From Arthrobacter sp. Soc17.1.1.1 (GTDB lineage: Bacteria; Actinomycetota; Actinomycetes; Actinomycetales; Micrococcaceae): a DNA stretch of 64,000 bases. Below are positions 24,483 through 32,704 of the stretch, piece by piece (the first letter of the stretch is position 1; the number at the start of each line of letters is the position of its first letter). The notes below the pieces were generated by a model, which was not told the origin of the DNA, searched no databases, and saw only the letters and a program-made list of their open reading frames with translations. The position numbers and the translations under genes were made by a program. Location of the stretch: positions 186,001 through 250,000 of the forward strand of contig NZ_JBAJII010000001.1 in assembly GCF_036867195.1 (NCBI RefSeq), in the 5' to 3' direction.

Positions 24483-25391
24483 ATGCTCACCCTGCACGAT
24501 CTCGAACCCCTTCTCGGCCATCGCAGCGCCGTCGTCACGGACCAGGGGGACAGGGTGGGCACAGTGGGCGAGGTGTTCCTGGACCACGCCACCGATACGC
24601 CGGCCTGGATCACCGTGCACACCGGCCTCTTCGGCACCAGGGAGTCCTTCGTGCCGCTGGATGGCGCCGCCGTGGACGACGGCCGGCTCGTCGTCGCCTA
24701 CCCGCGGGACCTCATCCGGCACGCCCCGTCGACCGAGCGCGACGGCGGGCTGAGCCCGGAGGACGAGAGCGCGCTGTTCCGCCACTACGGGCTGGAGACG
24801 AGGACGACGGCGACGACGGCGACGACGCCGGCGGGTGACGACCCTGCGCTGCACGAGGGGCGCGACGACGACGGCGAACCGTGGATGGTCCGCTCGGAGG
24901 AACGGCTCCGCGTCGGGACGGAGACGTACGAGGCGGCCCGTGTCCGGCTGCGGAAGCACGTCGTCACCGAGGAGGCCGCGGTGCGGGTGCCGGTCCAGCG
25001 GGAGGAGCTGCGGATCGAGCGCGAGCCCGTGACGAGGGCCGATGCAGCCTCCGGTGACTCGCTGTTCCAGGAGGAGATCGTCGAGTTCGTGGGTCACGAG
25101 GAGCATGCCGTGCTGGTGGGCAAGGAGACCGTGCCCGTGGAACGCGTCCGGCTGGGCAAGGCCACCGTCACCGGCAGGACGACCGTGCGGGAGCAGGTGC
25201 GGAAGGAGCGCATCGCCGGCAGCGTGGACGGCGAGGCGATACCCGATCTCGACGCCGGCACCCGCGGCTCCGGGGGCCGCGGTCGGCGCGCGGCCGGCAG
25301 CGCAGGCGGCGGACCGGCAGCGGAGGACTCCACAAGGATCACCACCAACAGCCCCAACCCGCTCCTCAAGGGCAGGAACAGGCGGCGCTGA
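24483..25391 (+). CDS. PRC-barrel / DUF2382 (YsnF/AvaK) stress protein
   Basis: 302 aa. An N-terminal PRC-barrel (about 1-75: VVTDQGDRVGTVGEVFLDH, WITVHTGLFG) is joined by a Thr-rich linker to a DUF2382 domain (about 130-255: LRVGTETYEAARVRLRKHVV, VPVQREELRIEREPV, LVGKETVPVERVRLGK). Proteins of this design are common in actinobacteria and Deinococcus and are induced by general, osmotic or desiccation stress; the molecular role is unclear. The basic Gly-rich tail ends GRNRRR. GAGAGG lies 8 nt before the ATG. Monocistronic. Confidence 0.9.
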   Translation: MLTLHDLEPLLGHRSAVVTDQGDRVGTVGEVFLDHATDTPAWITVHTGLFGTRESFVPLDGAAVDDGRLVVAYPRDLIRHAPSTERDGGLSPEDESALFRHYGLETRTTATTATTPAGDDPALHEGRDDDGEPWMVRSEERLRVGTETYEAARVRLRKHVVTEEAAVRVPVQREELRIEREPVTRADAASGDSLFQEEIVEFVGHEEHAVLVGKETVPVERVRLGKATVTGRTTVREQVRKERIAGSVDGEAIPDLDAGTRGSGGRGRRAAGSAGGGPAAEDSTRITTNSPNPLLKGRNRRR

Positions 25392-25403
25392 GACCGTCCG
25401 GCA

Positions 25404-25455
25404 CGGCTGCCGCCCGGGGCCGCCCGGGCCGGCTGCCGCCCGGGGCCGCCCGGGC
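25404..25455 (+). repeat. 26-bp tandem duplication
   Basis: Two exact adjacent 26-bp copies beginning CGGCTGCCGCCCGGGG at 25404 and 25430, in the gap after the DUF2382 gene. GC-rich, with internal self-complementarity (GCCCGGGC), so it may double as a terminator. Confidence 0.85.
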
Positions 25456-25525
25456 CGGTGAGCCCCCGGACGGCCGTGGATCCGCTAGCGTCTGGGGAGA
25501 CGCCGACGAGCACGTGGAGGAAGAC

Positions 25526-26503
25526 ATGACGGATCCGATCGTCCGGCCTGCGGGCACCCCTGTCCGGGCGGGCCTGGGGTCCTGGCCCACGCCGCTGGAA
25601 CCCGCGCCCCGCCTCTCGTCCGCGCTCGGCCTCGATTCCGGGGACCTCTGGATCAAGCGTGACGATCTCATCGGCCTCGGCGGTGGCGGCAACAAGGTGC
25701 GCAAGCTCGAGTGGACCGCCGGGACCGCGCTGGCGGAGGGCGCCGACGTGCTGGTCACGAGTGGGGCGGCCCAGAGCAACCACGCCCGCCTGACGGCTGC
25801 TGCGGGCGCCCGGCTCGGGATCGACGTCGTCCTCGTGCTGACGGGGGAGCCTGCGCCCGCCGGCAACATCGCCCTCGACGCCCTGCTCGGCGCCACCGTG
25901 CACTGGTGCGGCGACGTCGGGGACGAGGAGCTCGCCGCCCGGGTGCAGGACGTCGCGGACGGGCTGTCCGCGCAGGGCCGACGTCCCACGGTCATCCCCT
26001 TCGGCGGGTCGAACGCCCTCGGTGCCACCGGCTACCGGACGGCGGGCGAGGAGCTCCTGGACCAGGATCCCGCCGTGCAGGAGGTCGTGGTGGCGGTCGG
26101 TTCGGGCGGGACCATGGCAGGCCTCGTTGCGTCGCTCGGCGCCGGACGCGTCCTCGGGGTGGACACCGGGGCGATGTCCGAGCCGGCCCCGGCCGTCGCC
26201 CGGATGGTCGCGGAGCTGACCGGACAGCCCGCGGACGCCGCGGGCCTGCGGATCGACGGGAGCCTGCTCGGGACCGGCTACGGCTCCGTGACGGACGCCG
26301 TCCTCGAGGCCATGCATCTCGCCGCCCGCACCGAGGCCCTCGTCCTCGATCCCACCTACACGGCGCGTGCCATGGCCGGGCTCCTGCGCGCGGTCCGGCA
26401 GGGCGAGCTGGTCCGCGGCCGGCGCGTCGTGTTCTGGCACACCGGAGGGCTGCCCGGCCTGCTGGGACACACGACGGCGCTCGAGAGGATCATGGCCGGA
26501 TGA
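25526..26503 (+). CDS. D-cysteine desulfhydrase / ACC deaminase-like PLP enzyme
   Basis: 325 aa, fold type II. The PLP lysine is Lys57 in LGGGGNKVRKLEW, after DLWIKRDDLIG. TSGAAQSNHARLTAAAG is the phosphate/substrate loop and VVAVGSGGTMAGL binds the cofactor phosphate. The family holds D-cysteine desulfhydrases and 1-aminocyclopropane-1-carboxylate deaminases, which I cannot separate from sequence alone. ATG 25526 follows GGAGGAAG by about 4 nt. Overlaps the next gene by 4 nt, so the two PLP enzymes are co-expressed. Confidence 0.88.
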   Translation: MTDPIVRPAGTPVRAGLGSWPTPLEPAPRLSSALGLDSGDLWIKRDDLIGLGGGGNKVRKLEWTAGTALAEGADVLVTSGAAQSNHARLTAAAGARLGIDVVLVLTGEPAPAGNIALDALLGATVHWCGDVGDEELAARVQDVADGLSAQGRRPTVIPFGGSNALGATGYRTAGEELLDQDPAVQEVVVAVGSGGTMAGLVASLGAGRVLGVDTGAMSEPAPAVARMVAELTGQPADAAGLRIDGSLLGTGYGSVTDAVLEAMHLAARTEALVLDPTYTARAMAGLLRAVRQGELVRGRRVVFWHTGGLPGLLGHTTALERIMAG

Positions 26504-27630
26504 GCACCACCGAGCGCGACGCCGCGGCCTTCGCGTCCTATCAGGCATCCTTCACCGAGGCGCCCGGGTACCTGAACTTCGCGAGCTTCGGCCCGCCGTC
26601 GCGTGCCGTCCGCGAGCGGGTCACGCACCTCCTGGAGATCGCCGGCGAAGGGGGCGACGCGGGCGAGACCCTGCACGGGGAGGACCTCCGCGCCCGGGAG
26701 GCCTTCGCGCGGCTCAGCGGATTCCCCCTCGAGGACGTCGGCCTGACCGCCAGCACCTCGCTCGGGCTGTTCCAGGTGGCGTTCGGCCTGACCGGCGGAT
26801 CGGTGCTCGTCAGCGCCGGGGAGTTCCCGGCCAACACCTATCCCTGGCTGCGCACCAGCGCCGCGGGACGGGCGCGCGTGGAGCTGGTCGGCGGACCCGG
26901 CACCCTGATGACGCCCGACGTCGTCGCCCGCGGACTCACGGACGACACCGTCGCGGTGAGTGTCAGCGCCGTCGACTTCCGCACCGGCTACCGCGCCGAC
27001 CTCGCGGGGATCCGTGGAGCGATCGGACCCGACCGGCTGCTGGTGGTCGACGGCATCCAGGGCTTCGGCGTCGCGGACGTGGAGTGGACGCTCGCCGACG
27101 TGCTCGTCGCCGGGGCGCAGAAGTGGATCCGCGCCGGCTGGGGCGTCGCGGCGTTCGCCGCCTCCCCGCGGGCCCTCGAGCGGATCGACCCGCTGCTCAC
27201 CGGATGGACGGGCGTCACGGCGTCCCGCCGGTACGACGGCGAGGAGCACCCACCGCTGCCCGGAGCGCAGCGCTTCTCCATCTCGAACCTCTCGCCGTAT
27301 GCGACCGGGGGCCTCGCGGAGGCCCTCGCCCTGATCGAGTCGGTGGGCGTGCCGGCGATCGAGGGCATCATCGCCACCCACGCCCAGGCGCTCGTCGAGC
27401 AGCTCGATACCGCGGGGGTGGAGGTCCTCTCGCCGCGGGAGCGCGCGGACAGTGCGGGGATCGTGGTGGCAGGCATCCCCGGGCGGGCGGCCGAGGCGCA
27501 CGCGGCGCTGGCCGATGCCGGCATCACCGCGACGCTGCACGGGGAGGACCGCATCCGCTTCTCCGTCCATGCGACCACGCGCTCCGAGGTGCTCGGCGAG
27601 GCCGCGAAGGTCCTGGCGCCGTTCGCCTGA
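26500..27630 (+). CDS. Class V aminotransferase-fold PLP enzyme
   Basis: 376 aa. The fold type I PLP site is GAQKWIRAGWG (Lys208), with LLVVDGIQGFG placing the cofactor aspartate and a Ser/Thr-rich phosphate loop in LTASTSLGLF. The relatives are cysteine desulfurase-like or isopenicillin N epimerase-like. It is translationally coupled to the D-cysteine desulfhydrase-like gene, so the pair may act on the same amino acid, perhaps a sulfur- or D-amino acid; the reaction is not established. Confidence 0.88.
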   Translation: MSTTERDAAAFASYQASFTEAPGYLNFASFGPPSRAVRERVTHLLEIAGEGGDAGETLHGEDLRAREAFARLSGFPLEDVGLTASTSLGLFQVAFGLTGGSVLVSAGEFPANTYPWLRTSAAGRARVELVGGPGTLMTPDVVARGLTDDTVAVSVSAVDFRTGYRADLAGIRGAIGPDRLLVVDGIQGFGVADVEWTLADVLVAGAQKWIRAGWGVAAFAASPRALERIDPLLTGWTGVTASRRYDGEEHPPLPGAQRFSISNLSPYATGGLAEALALIESVGVPAIEGIIATHAQALVEQLDTAGVEVLSPRERADSAGIVVAGIPGRAAEAHAALADAGITATLHGEDRIRFSVHATTRSEVLGEAAKVLAPFA

Positions 27631-27647
27631 CGCGCGGCCCGGGTCAC

Positions 27648-27705
27648 TGCGCCCGGGTTACTCCTGCGCCCAGGTTACTCCTGCGTCCGATCACACCTGC
27701 GCCAG
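27648..27705 (+). repeat. 17-bp tandem repeat
   Basis: Two near-identical 17-bp units (TGCGCCCGGGTTACTCC at 27648, one mismatch at 27665), a degenerate third copy from 27682 and a partial fourth, directly before palindromic element A. Same gap as the aminotransferase 3' end. Confidence 0.75.
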
Positions 27706-27798
27706 GCCGTCGTTCCCGGGTTCTGGGCGACGGGCCGTCGAACCGCGGCGTGTCCCGGCCCGCCACGCGGTTCCGCCGCAGAAGGTGGGAACGACGGC
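27706..27798. repeat. Nested-palindrome repeat, copy A
   Basis: 93 bp with perfect 12-bp terminal inverted repeats GCCGTCGTTCCC / GGGAACGACGGC. The central 40 bp, including GTCGAACCGCGGCGTGTCCC, matches copy B at 36 of 40 positions and holds a second, inner stem (ACCGCG / CGCGGT). It lies between the aminotransferase and the metalloprotease. Confidence 0.85.
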
Positions 27799-28016
27799 GG
27801 CCGGCAGTGGCCCGCGCGGCACTATAGGACGCCGACCGCCGTCGCGCCAGACCGCACCACACCGATGGTTCACAGAACGCAACCAATCCTGAAAGTGTCC
27901 GGGGCCGGTGCTAGCGTCCCAGTCAGAACATGTGACCTAGGCAACATGTTCGTCTGCCCGGGCGACCGACCCGGGCGTGCTCCACATCAGCTGGGATATT
28001 TCATGAAGGAGAACCC
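27799..28016 (+). promoter_or_regulatory. Leader and promoter region of the M6 peptidase
   Basis: Contains a possible -10 TAGCGT (27912-27917), an inverted repeat AACATGT (27927-27933) / ACATGTT (27944-27950) with the 10-nt spacer GACCTAGGCA, and a 7-bp hairpin GCCCGGG/CCCGGGC (27956-27976) in the probable 5' leader. The repeat lies just downstream of the inferred start of transcription, where a repressor could block. Confidence 0.5.
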
Positions 28017-29846
28017 TTGAATCTCACCACTCGTCCCCGGGGGCTGCGGTGCGCGATGGCGCTCGCCGTGACCACCGCCGTCGTGCTCGCTCCCGTGAGC
28101 GCGCAGGCCACTACCGGCATCGCGGCGGACTCGCCGACCGCGGCGTCGTCGTCCACGTCCTCGCCCAGCGCCGACGGCGCGGCGCAGAAGCTCGATGACC
28201 GCTCCGATCCTGCGGCCGAGGAGCGCCGCGACCTCAACCAGCAGGGCGTGGAGAAGGTCATCTCCGGCGAGGCGAAGGTCGAGGACCGCAACGGTTCCAA
28301 GGCCGTCAAGGTCGCTCCCGGCCAGTGGGCGCAGTACGGCCTGCAGGACAGCGACCAGATCCTGTCCTTCCTCGTCGACTTCGGCGACAAGGTGGACCCC
28401 CGCTTCCCCGGCTCCGCCCCGGGCCCCACGCACGGCGCGATCAAGGAGCCGAACCGCGCGGTGGACAACTCCACCTACTGGTCCGACACCTTCGACCGCG
28501 AGCACTACCTCGACATGTTCTTCGGCACGGAGGGCGAGTCGCTGAAGGGCGTCTACGAGGAGATGTCGAGCGGCCGGTACACGGTCGACGGCGACGTCAG
28601 CGACTGGGTGACCGTCCCCTACACCTCGGCCAGCTACGGCGAGACCGAGAGCCAGGCGGACATGACCCGCTTCGTGCAGGACACCGCCAACGCCTGGTAC
28701 GACGCCCAGATCGCGGGCGGCAAGACCGCAGCCGAGATCGACGCATACCTCGCGGGCTTCGACCAGTGGGACCGCTACGACTTCGACAAGGACGGCGACT
28801 TCGACGAGGCCGACGGCTACATCGACCACTTCCAGGCCATCCACGCCGGTGAGGGCGAGGAGGCCGGCGCGGCGTCATCGGCCATCTGGTCGCACCGCTG
28901 GGCGGTCGGCCAGGCGGGACGCGGCACTGCCGGTCCCGCTGCCAACCCCTTCGGCGGCATCAAGATCGGCAAGTCGGACGTGTGGATCCGCGACTACACC
29001 ACGGAGCCCGAGAACGGCGGTCTCGGTGTCTTCGCGCACGAGTACGGCCACGACCTCGGCCTGCCCGACCTGTACGACACGAGCGGCGGCGAGAACGGCA
29101 CCGGCTTCTGGACGCTCATGAGCTCCGGTTCATGGCTCGGCCACGGTGACGGATCGATCGGCACCACGCCCAACCACATGGGCGCCTGGGAGAAGCTGCA
29201 GCTCGGCTGGCTGGATTACGACGTCGCCACGACCGGCGTGAAGTCGACCCACAAGATCGGCCCCTCGTTCCACGCGACCAAGGCCCCGCAGGCCGTCGTC
29301 GTGAACCTGCCGAAGGACGCCGCCGGCAACAACCGCTTCTACATCGCCGAGAACCGGGTGTACGCGGGCTACGACGCCACGCTCGCCACCGGTCCGTACA
29401 ACTTCGGCTGGGGCGTCACCAGCCCCGACACCGTGGAGCACTACAAGTACCAGGACGGCCTGAGCATCACGTACTGGAACACCGCGCAGGCCAACAACAA
29501 CACGCGCCAGCACCCCGGCGCCGGCCTGGCCCTGCCCGTGGACGCCCACCCCAAGGCCCTCACCTGGTCCGACGGCACCGCGCTCCGCAACCGCATCCAG
29601 AGCTTCGACGCCACCTTCGGCAAGGAGGCCACCGATCCGCTGAGCCTGCACCGTGAGACGGCTGCGGGCATGACGACGGCCACCGTGCCGTCGCAGCCCG
29701 GCGTCGCCGTCTTCGACGACACCAACCCCAACGCCTACTACGACGCCACGAACCCGCAGGGTTCCGTCGTCGTCGCCGGGACCGGGACGAAGATCGAAGT
29801 GGTGCAGTCCAACTCGACGGGAATGCTCACCCTGCAGGTCCGCTAG
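28017..29846 (+). CDS. Secreted M6 metalloprotease (immune inhibitor A family)
   Basis: 609 aa. A signal peptide (about 1-31, ending PVSAQA) is followed by a Ser-rich propeptide region. Catalytic zinc motif HEYGHDLGLPD at 341-351 (His341, Glu342, His345), with the M6-typical DTSGGENGTGFWTLMSSGSW after it. DKDGDFDEADGYID (258-271) looks like an EF-hand-type calcium loop. The C-terminal 200 residues look like a beta-rich accessory domain. Immune inhibitor A proteases degrade host or environmental proteins. Start TTG 28017 follows AAGGAG by 6 nt and gives a good signal peptide; no in-frame ATG fits. Confidence 0.93.
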   Translation: MNLTTRPRGLRCAMALAVTTAVVLAPVSAQATTGIAADSPTAASSSTSSPSADGAAQKLDDRSDPAAEERRDLNQQGVEKVISGEAKVEDRNGSKAVKVAPGQWAQYGLQDSDQILSFLVDFGDKVDPRFPGSAPGPTHGAIKEPNRAVDNSTYWSDTFDREHYLDMFFGTEGESLKGVYEEMSSGRYTVDGDVSDWVTVPYTSASYGETESQADMTRFVQDTANAWYDAQIAGGKTAAEIDAYLAGFDQWDRYDFDKDGDFDEADGYIDHFQAIHAGEGEEAGAASSAIWSHRWAVGQAGRGTAGPAANPFGGIKIGKSDVWIRDYTTEPENGGLGVFAHEYGHDLGLPDLYDTSGGENGTGFWTLMSSGSWLGHGDGSIGTTPNHMGAWEKLQLGWLDYDVATTGVKSTHKIGPSFHATKAPQAVVVNLPKDAAGNNRFYIAENRVYAGYDATLATGPYNFGWGVTSPDTVEHYKYQDGLSITYWNTAQANNNTRQHPGAGLALPVDAHPKALTWSDGTALRNRIQSFDATFGKEATDPLSLHRETAAGMTTATVPSQPGVAVFDDTNPNAYYDATNPQGSVVVAGTGTKIEVVQSNSTGMLTLQVR

Positions 29847-29887
29847 TCCTTCAGCGACCACGGAACGCACGTAACGCACGTACCGCA

Positions 29888-29923
29888 CAGAAGGAGCCGG
29901 GAGGTCACTCCCGGCTCCTTCTG
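29888..29923 (+). terminator. Terminator of the M6 peptidase gene
   Basis: CAGAAGGAGCCGGGAG (29888-29903) pairs perfectly with CTCCCGGCTCCTTCTG (29908-29923), a 16-bp stem with a 4-nt loop, 41 nt after the stop. Confidence 0.9.
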
Positions 29924-29937
29924 CGTTCCCGTCCGTC

Positions 29938-30046
29938 CCGCCGTCCCGGCGTCCTTCCCGGGTTCTGCGGGTCCGAGGCCCGGAACGCGCCGTGTCCTCC
30001 TGTGACGCGCGGCTCCGTCGTCGGAAGGGACGGACGACGGCGGGCC
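29938..30046. repeat. Nested-palindrome repeat, copy D (divergent)
   Basis: About 109 bp. Arms CCGCCGTCCCGGCGTCCTTC on the left and GGAAGGGACGGACGACGGCG on the right are imperfectly complementary. The internal GGTTCTG and CGCGCCGTGTC recall copies A and B. More decayed than A-C. The right arm ends about 10 bp from the stop of the Pro-rich protein gene. Confidence 0.6.
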
Positions 30047-30056
30047 CGCGGGCGCC

Positions 30057-30806
30057 CTAGTGTGTGTGGTTCCGGCGCCTCGGCCTGGCGACGACGGCGA
30101 TCGCGACGGCCAGCGCGAGCGCCACGAGGCTGAGCACGCCGGCGGCGACGTAGCGTGCCGACGCGCCGAGACCTGCCTGCTCCACGTCCTCCCCCGCTTC
30201 CTCCCGGGGCGATGATCCCGGAGCGGCCGACGTGGCGGACGTGCGCGGGAGCGGGTTCGACGGCTGCACCGGGGCCCGGGACACCTCCCCGCCGGACGTG
30301 CGGTCCGCGGTTCCCGCGGGAGCGGGCGCTGGTGACGGTGCCGCCGGTCCCGGCGGCGCGGGCTCCGGGGGTACAGGCCGCTCGGGGTCGACGGGCGGAG
30401 CAGGAGCAGGAGCAGGTCTGGGCGGTACGGCGGGCGGATCCGTCGGGTCCGTGACCCCGCCGGTCGGCGGGACCGCGGGGGCGGTCGGCGGGGCGGACGG
30501 CGGGTCGGTCGGCGGGGCGGGTCGGACCGGTTGGACCGGGGGGACCGTCGGGATGACTGGGTCCGTCGGAGCGGGGTCCGTCGTCGGAGGAGCGGGTTCC
30601 GCGGTGGGCGGCCCGGGGACGACGGGCGGCGCGATGACCTCCTCCGGGGGAGGCAGGGCGGGCTCGGACGACGGGACACCGGGACCGACGGTCGCGGGAC
30701 CCATCGCCGGACTTACCGCAGGACCCATCGCCGGGGCCGCTGCAGGCGCCGCGAGCAGGATTCCGCTGCTCAGGGCCAGTGTGCTGACGGTGGCGGGAAG
30801 GCGCAT
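30057..30806 (-). CDS. Secreted Pro-rich protein with C-terminal membrane anchor
   Basis: 249 aa. A signal peptide-like N-terminus (MRLPATVSTLALSSGILLAA) is followed by about 150 residues of Pro/Ala/Thr-rich low complexity with PPVVPGPPTAEPAPPTTDPA-type repeats, then a single transmembrane helix (ARYVAAGVLSLVALALAVAI) and a basic tail RPRRRNHTH. This is the design of a cell-wall-spanning stalk protein. LPRTSA occurs about 30 residues before the helix but is not a proper sortase signal. ATG 30806 has GGAAGAG 8 nt upstream. Family unknown. Confidence 0.7.
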   Translation of the reverse strand: MRLPATVSTLALSSGILLAAPAAAPAMGPAVSPAMGPATVGPGVPSSEPALPPPEEVIAPPVVPGPPTAEPAPPTTDPAPTDPVIPTVPPVQPVRPAPPTDPPSAPPTAPAVPPTGGVTDPTDPPAVPPRPAPAPAPPVDPERPVPPEPAPPGPAAPSPAPAPAGTADRTSGGEVSRAPVQPSNPLPRTSATSAAPGSSPREEAGEDVEQAGLGASARYVAAGVLSLVALALAVAIAVVARPRRRNHTH

Positions 30807-31002
30807 GGCGGAATCTCTTCCAAGAGGCGGCGAACGGCTGCGGGAGTGGCGGGACGGCGCCGGCAGCACGCTGACGGGTGCGCTCCATCGTACGGGCCGC
30901 GCGTGGTCACCGCCGGGGCTCACGCCCCGGTCCGGACGCTTGCACGGGGTGCCGGATCCGGGTAGCGGGAGCACTGGGCCGCCGCACGAAAGGGCAGCAC
31001 CC

Positions 31003-31096
31003 GCCGTCGTTCCCTGGTTCTGACCGACCGGTTGTCGAACCGCGGCGTGTCCCGGCCCACCACGCGGTCGAAGCACCGATAGGTGGGAACGACGGC
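31003..31096. repeat. Nested-palindrome repeat, copy B
   Basis: 94 bp with the same perfect 12-bp ends as copy A (13 bp counting flanking C and G). The core is nearly identical to A, including CCGCGGCGTGTCCCGGCCCA and inner stem ACCGCG / CGCGGT. The right arm ends 17 bp from the gtrA-family stop codon. Confidence 0.85.
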
Positions 31097-31113
31097 GAGG
31101 GGAGCCGCGGCGT

Positions 31114-31533
31114 TCAGGCGGGTTCGACGGCCGACGGGCGGAAGACGAAGAAGCGGTAGGCGAGGTAGCGGAACACGTTGCCGAGCAGGACACCCACGAC
31201 GTTCCCGGAGATGTTGTTCGCCAGCGGGCTCGTGAGTCCGAGGGCGTAGTGCGAGACGAAGAGGCACGCGGCCGCGATGCCGAGGCCCACGAGGTTCGTC
31301 AGGCCGAACAGGACGGCCTCCTCGCGTTTCGGGCGACCGGCGAACTGGCGGAAGGTGACGTAGTGGCTGCCCAGCCAGGAGACCCCGGTGGCCAGGGTCA
31401 CGGAGGCCACCTTCGACGTGATCGGCCCGATGCCGAAGCCCGAGGCGAGGATGTTGTAGACCGAGATGTCGACGATGAACGCGATCGTCCCCACGATCGT
31501 GAAGGAGCCGAGGCGCTGCAGCGCTCCACTCAT
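31114..31533 (-). CDS. GtrA family membrane protein
   Basis: 139 aa with four predicted membrane helices: FTIVGTIAFIVDISVYNILA, VASVTLATGVSWLGSHYVTF, a third near FGLTNLVGLGIAAACLFVSH and a fourth near NVVGVLLGNVFRYLAYRFFV. GtrA-family proteins flip or carry lipid-linked sugars for O-antigen, teichoic acid or arabinogalactan modification. ATG 31533 follows AAGGAGG by 6 nt; an upstream in-frame ATG at 31599 lacks a ribosome site. A palindrome upstream (31569-31589) suggests repressor control. Confidence 0.88.
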   Translation of the reverse strand: MSGALQRLGSFTIVGTIAFIVDISVYNILASGFGIGPITSKVASVTLATGVSWLGSHYVTFRQFAGRPKREEAVLFGLTNLVGLGIAAACLFVSHYALGLTSPLANNISGNVVGVLLGNVFRYLAYRFFVFRPSAVEPA

Positions 31534-31568
31534 GGCTTTCCTCCTTCGACGACATTCCATTCTACTCC

Positions 31569-31589
31569 TTAGGTTGCCTAAGCAACTAA
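31569..31589. promoter_or_regulatory. MarR- or IdeR-like operator before the GtrA gene
   Basis: TTGCCTAAGCAA (31574-31585) is a perfect TTGC-N4-GCAA palindrome of the MarR type, embedded in TTAG...CTAA flanks that also recall a DtxR/IdeR iron box. It lies just upstream of the minus-strand -10 TAGAAT (complement of 31559-31564), where a bound protein would block RNA polymerase. Confidence 0.55.
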
Positions 31590-31686
31590 TTGCACGCACT
31601 GCCCGCGGGGCTTCGTCAAGGCACGGCCTCGGACGGCGCCGGGTGCCGCCCGCTGGCTAGCATGAGGGCCTACCCGAGGAGGACCC

Positions 31687-32700
31687 ATGAACGAGACCAT
31701 GCTCGCCGGACGGCTCGACGTCAGCACAGGATCCTTCGAGGTGAAGGAGGTGCCGGTTCCGACGCCGGGCCCCGGCTTCGTCCGCGTGAAGGTCCAGGCG
31801 GCTGGTGTCTGCCTCTCCGACGTCCACCTCATCGAGGGGCTGCTGAGGCCGATGCACCTCCGCGGCGACGAGGTCACCCTCGGCCACGAGGTCTCCGGCA
31901 GCGTGGATCTCCCGGGCGACGGCGTCGACGGCTGGGTGCCGGGCGACCGCGTCGTCCTGCAGGCGGGTTACGAGCACGGGGGCGTCACCCTCACCATGGG
32001 CGTCGACTACGACGGCGGCTGGGCCGAGTACGTCGTGGTCCCCGCCGGCGTGCTGGTGCCGCTGGGGGAGCACTTCCCCTATGATCAGGCCGCCATCATC
32101 CCCGACGCCGTCTCGACCCCCTGGGCCTCCATCGTGTCCACGGGGCGCGTGCGGCCGGCCGAGGCGGTCGGCGTCTGGGGCGTCGGCGGGCTCGGCGCGC
32201 ACGGCGTGCAGCTGCTGCGCCTGGTGGGCGCCGCCCCGATCATCGCCGTCGACCCGCTGCCCGAGGCCCGCGAGCGGGCGCTCGCCTTCGGCGCCGACCT
32301 GGCGCTCGATCCGCGGGCCGACGACTTCGCCGCCTCCCTGGCCGCGGCGACCTCCGGGCGCGGGCTCGACGTCGCCTTCGACTTCGCGGGCGTCGACGCC
32401 GTCCGGTCGCAGGCCCTCGCCGGTCTCGGGCTGCAGGGCCGGCTGGTGCTCGTGGGCCTGAGCGGCAACCCGATCACCATCTCGGACAGCACGGCGTTCT
32501 CCTACACGCGCAAGCAGGTCCGCGGACACTACGGATCCGAGGCCCACCATGTGCCGGAGCTCGTGGTCCTGGCGGAGCTCGGCCGACTGGACTTCGCCCG
32601 CTCCATCAGCGACACGCTGCCGCTGCGCGACGCCGCGACCGCCGTCGAGCGCCTCGAGCGCAAGGAGGGCAATCCGATCCGGCTGGTCCTGGTGCCCTGA
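31687..32700 (+). CDS. Zinc-dependent alcohol dehydrogenase family protein
   Basis: 337 aa medium-chain dehydrogenase. Catalytic-zinc residues appear as Cys in AAGVCLSDVH and the His-Glu pair in TLGHEVSG. The NAD(P) motif is VGVWGVGGLGAHGVQ. The four-cysteine structural zinc loop is missing, so it resembles quinone-oxidoreductase-like or bacterial secondary alcohol dehydrogenases. GAGGAGG is 4 nt before the ATG. Convergent with the flavin reductase gene, 4 bp apart. Substrate unknown. Confidence 0.88.
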   Translation: MNETMLAGRLDVSTGSFEVKEVPVPTPGPGFVRVKVQAAGVCLSDVHLIEGLLRPMHLRGDEVTLGHEVSGSVDLPGDGVDGWVPGDRVVLQAGYEHGGVTLTMGVDYDGGWAEYVVVPAGVLVPLGEHFPYDQAAIIPDAVSTPWASIVSTGRVRPAEAVGVWGVGGLGAHGVQLLRLVGAAPIIAVDPLPEARERALAFGADLALDPRADDFAASLAAATSGRGLDVAFDFAGVDAVRSQALAGLGLQGRLVLVGLSGNPITISDSTAFSYTRKQVRGHYGSEAHHVPELVVLAELGRLDFARSISDTLPLRDAATAVERLERKEGNPIRLVLVP

Positions 32701-32704
32701 GGGC

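Noticed and set aside
28003..28020. Five-codon frame ATG AAG GAG AAC CCT TGA overlapping the M6 peptidase start
   Set aside because: It has no ribosome site and its body is simply the Shine-Dalgarno of the TTG start; translational coupling is possible but unsupported.
30170..30260. LPRTSA as a sortase LPXTG-type signal in the Pro-rich protein
   Set aside because: It lacks the final Gly and is too far from the membrane helix; the protein is more likely a simple membrane anchor.
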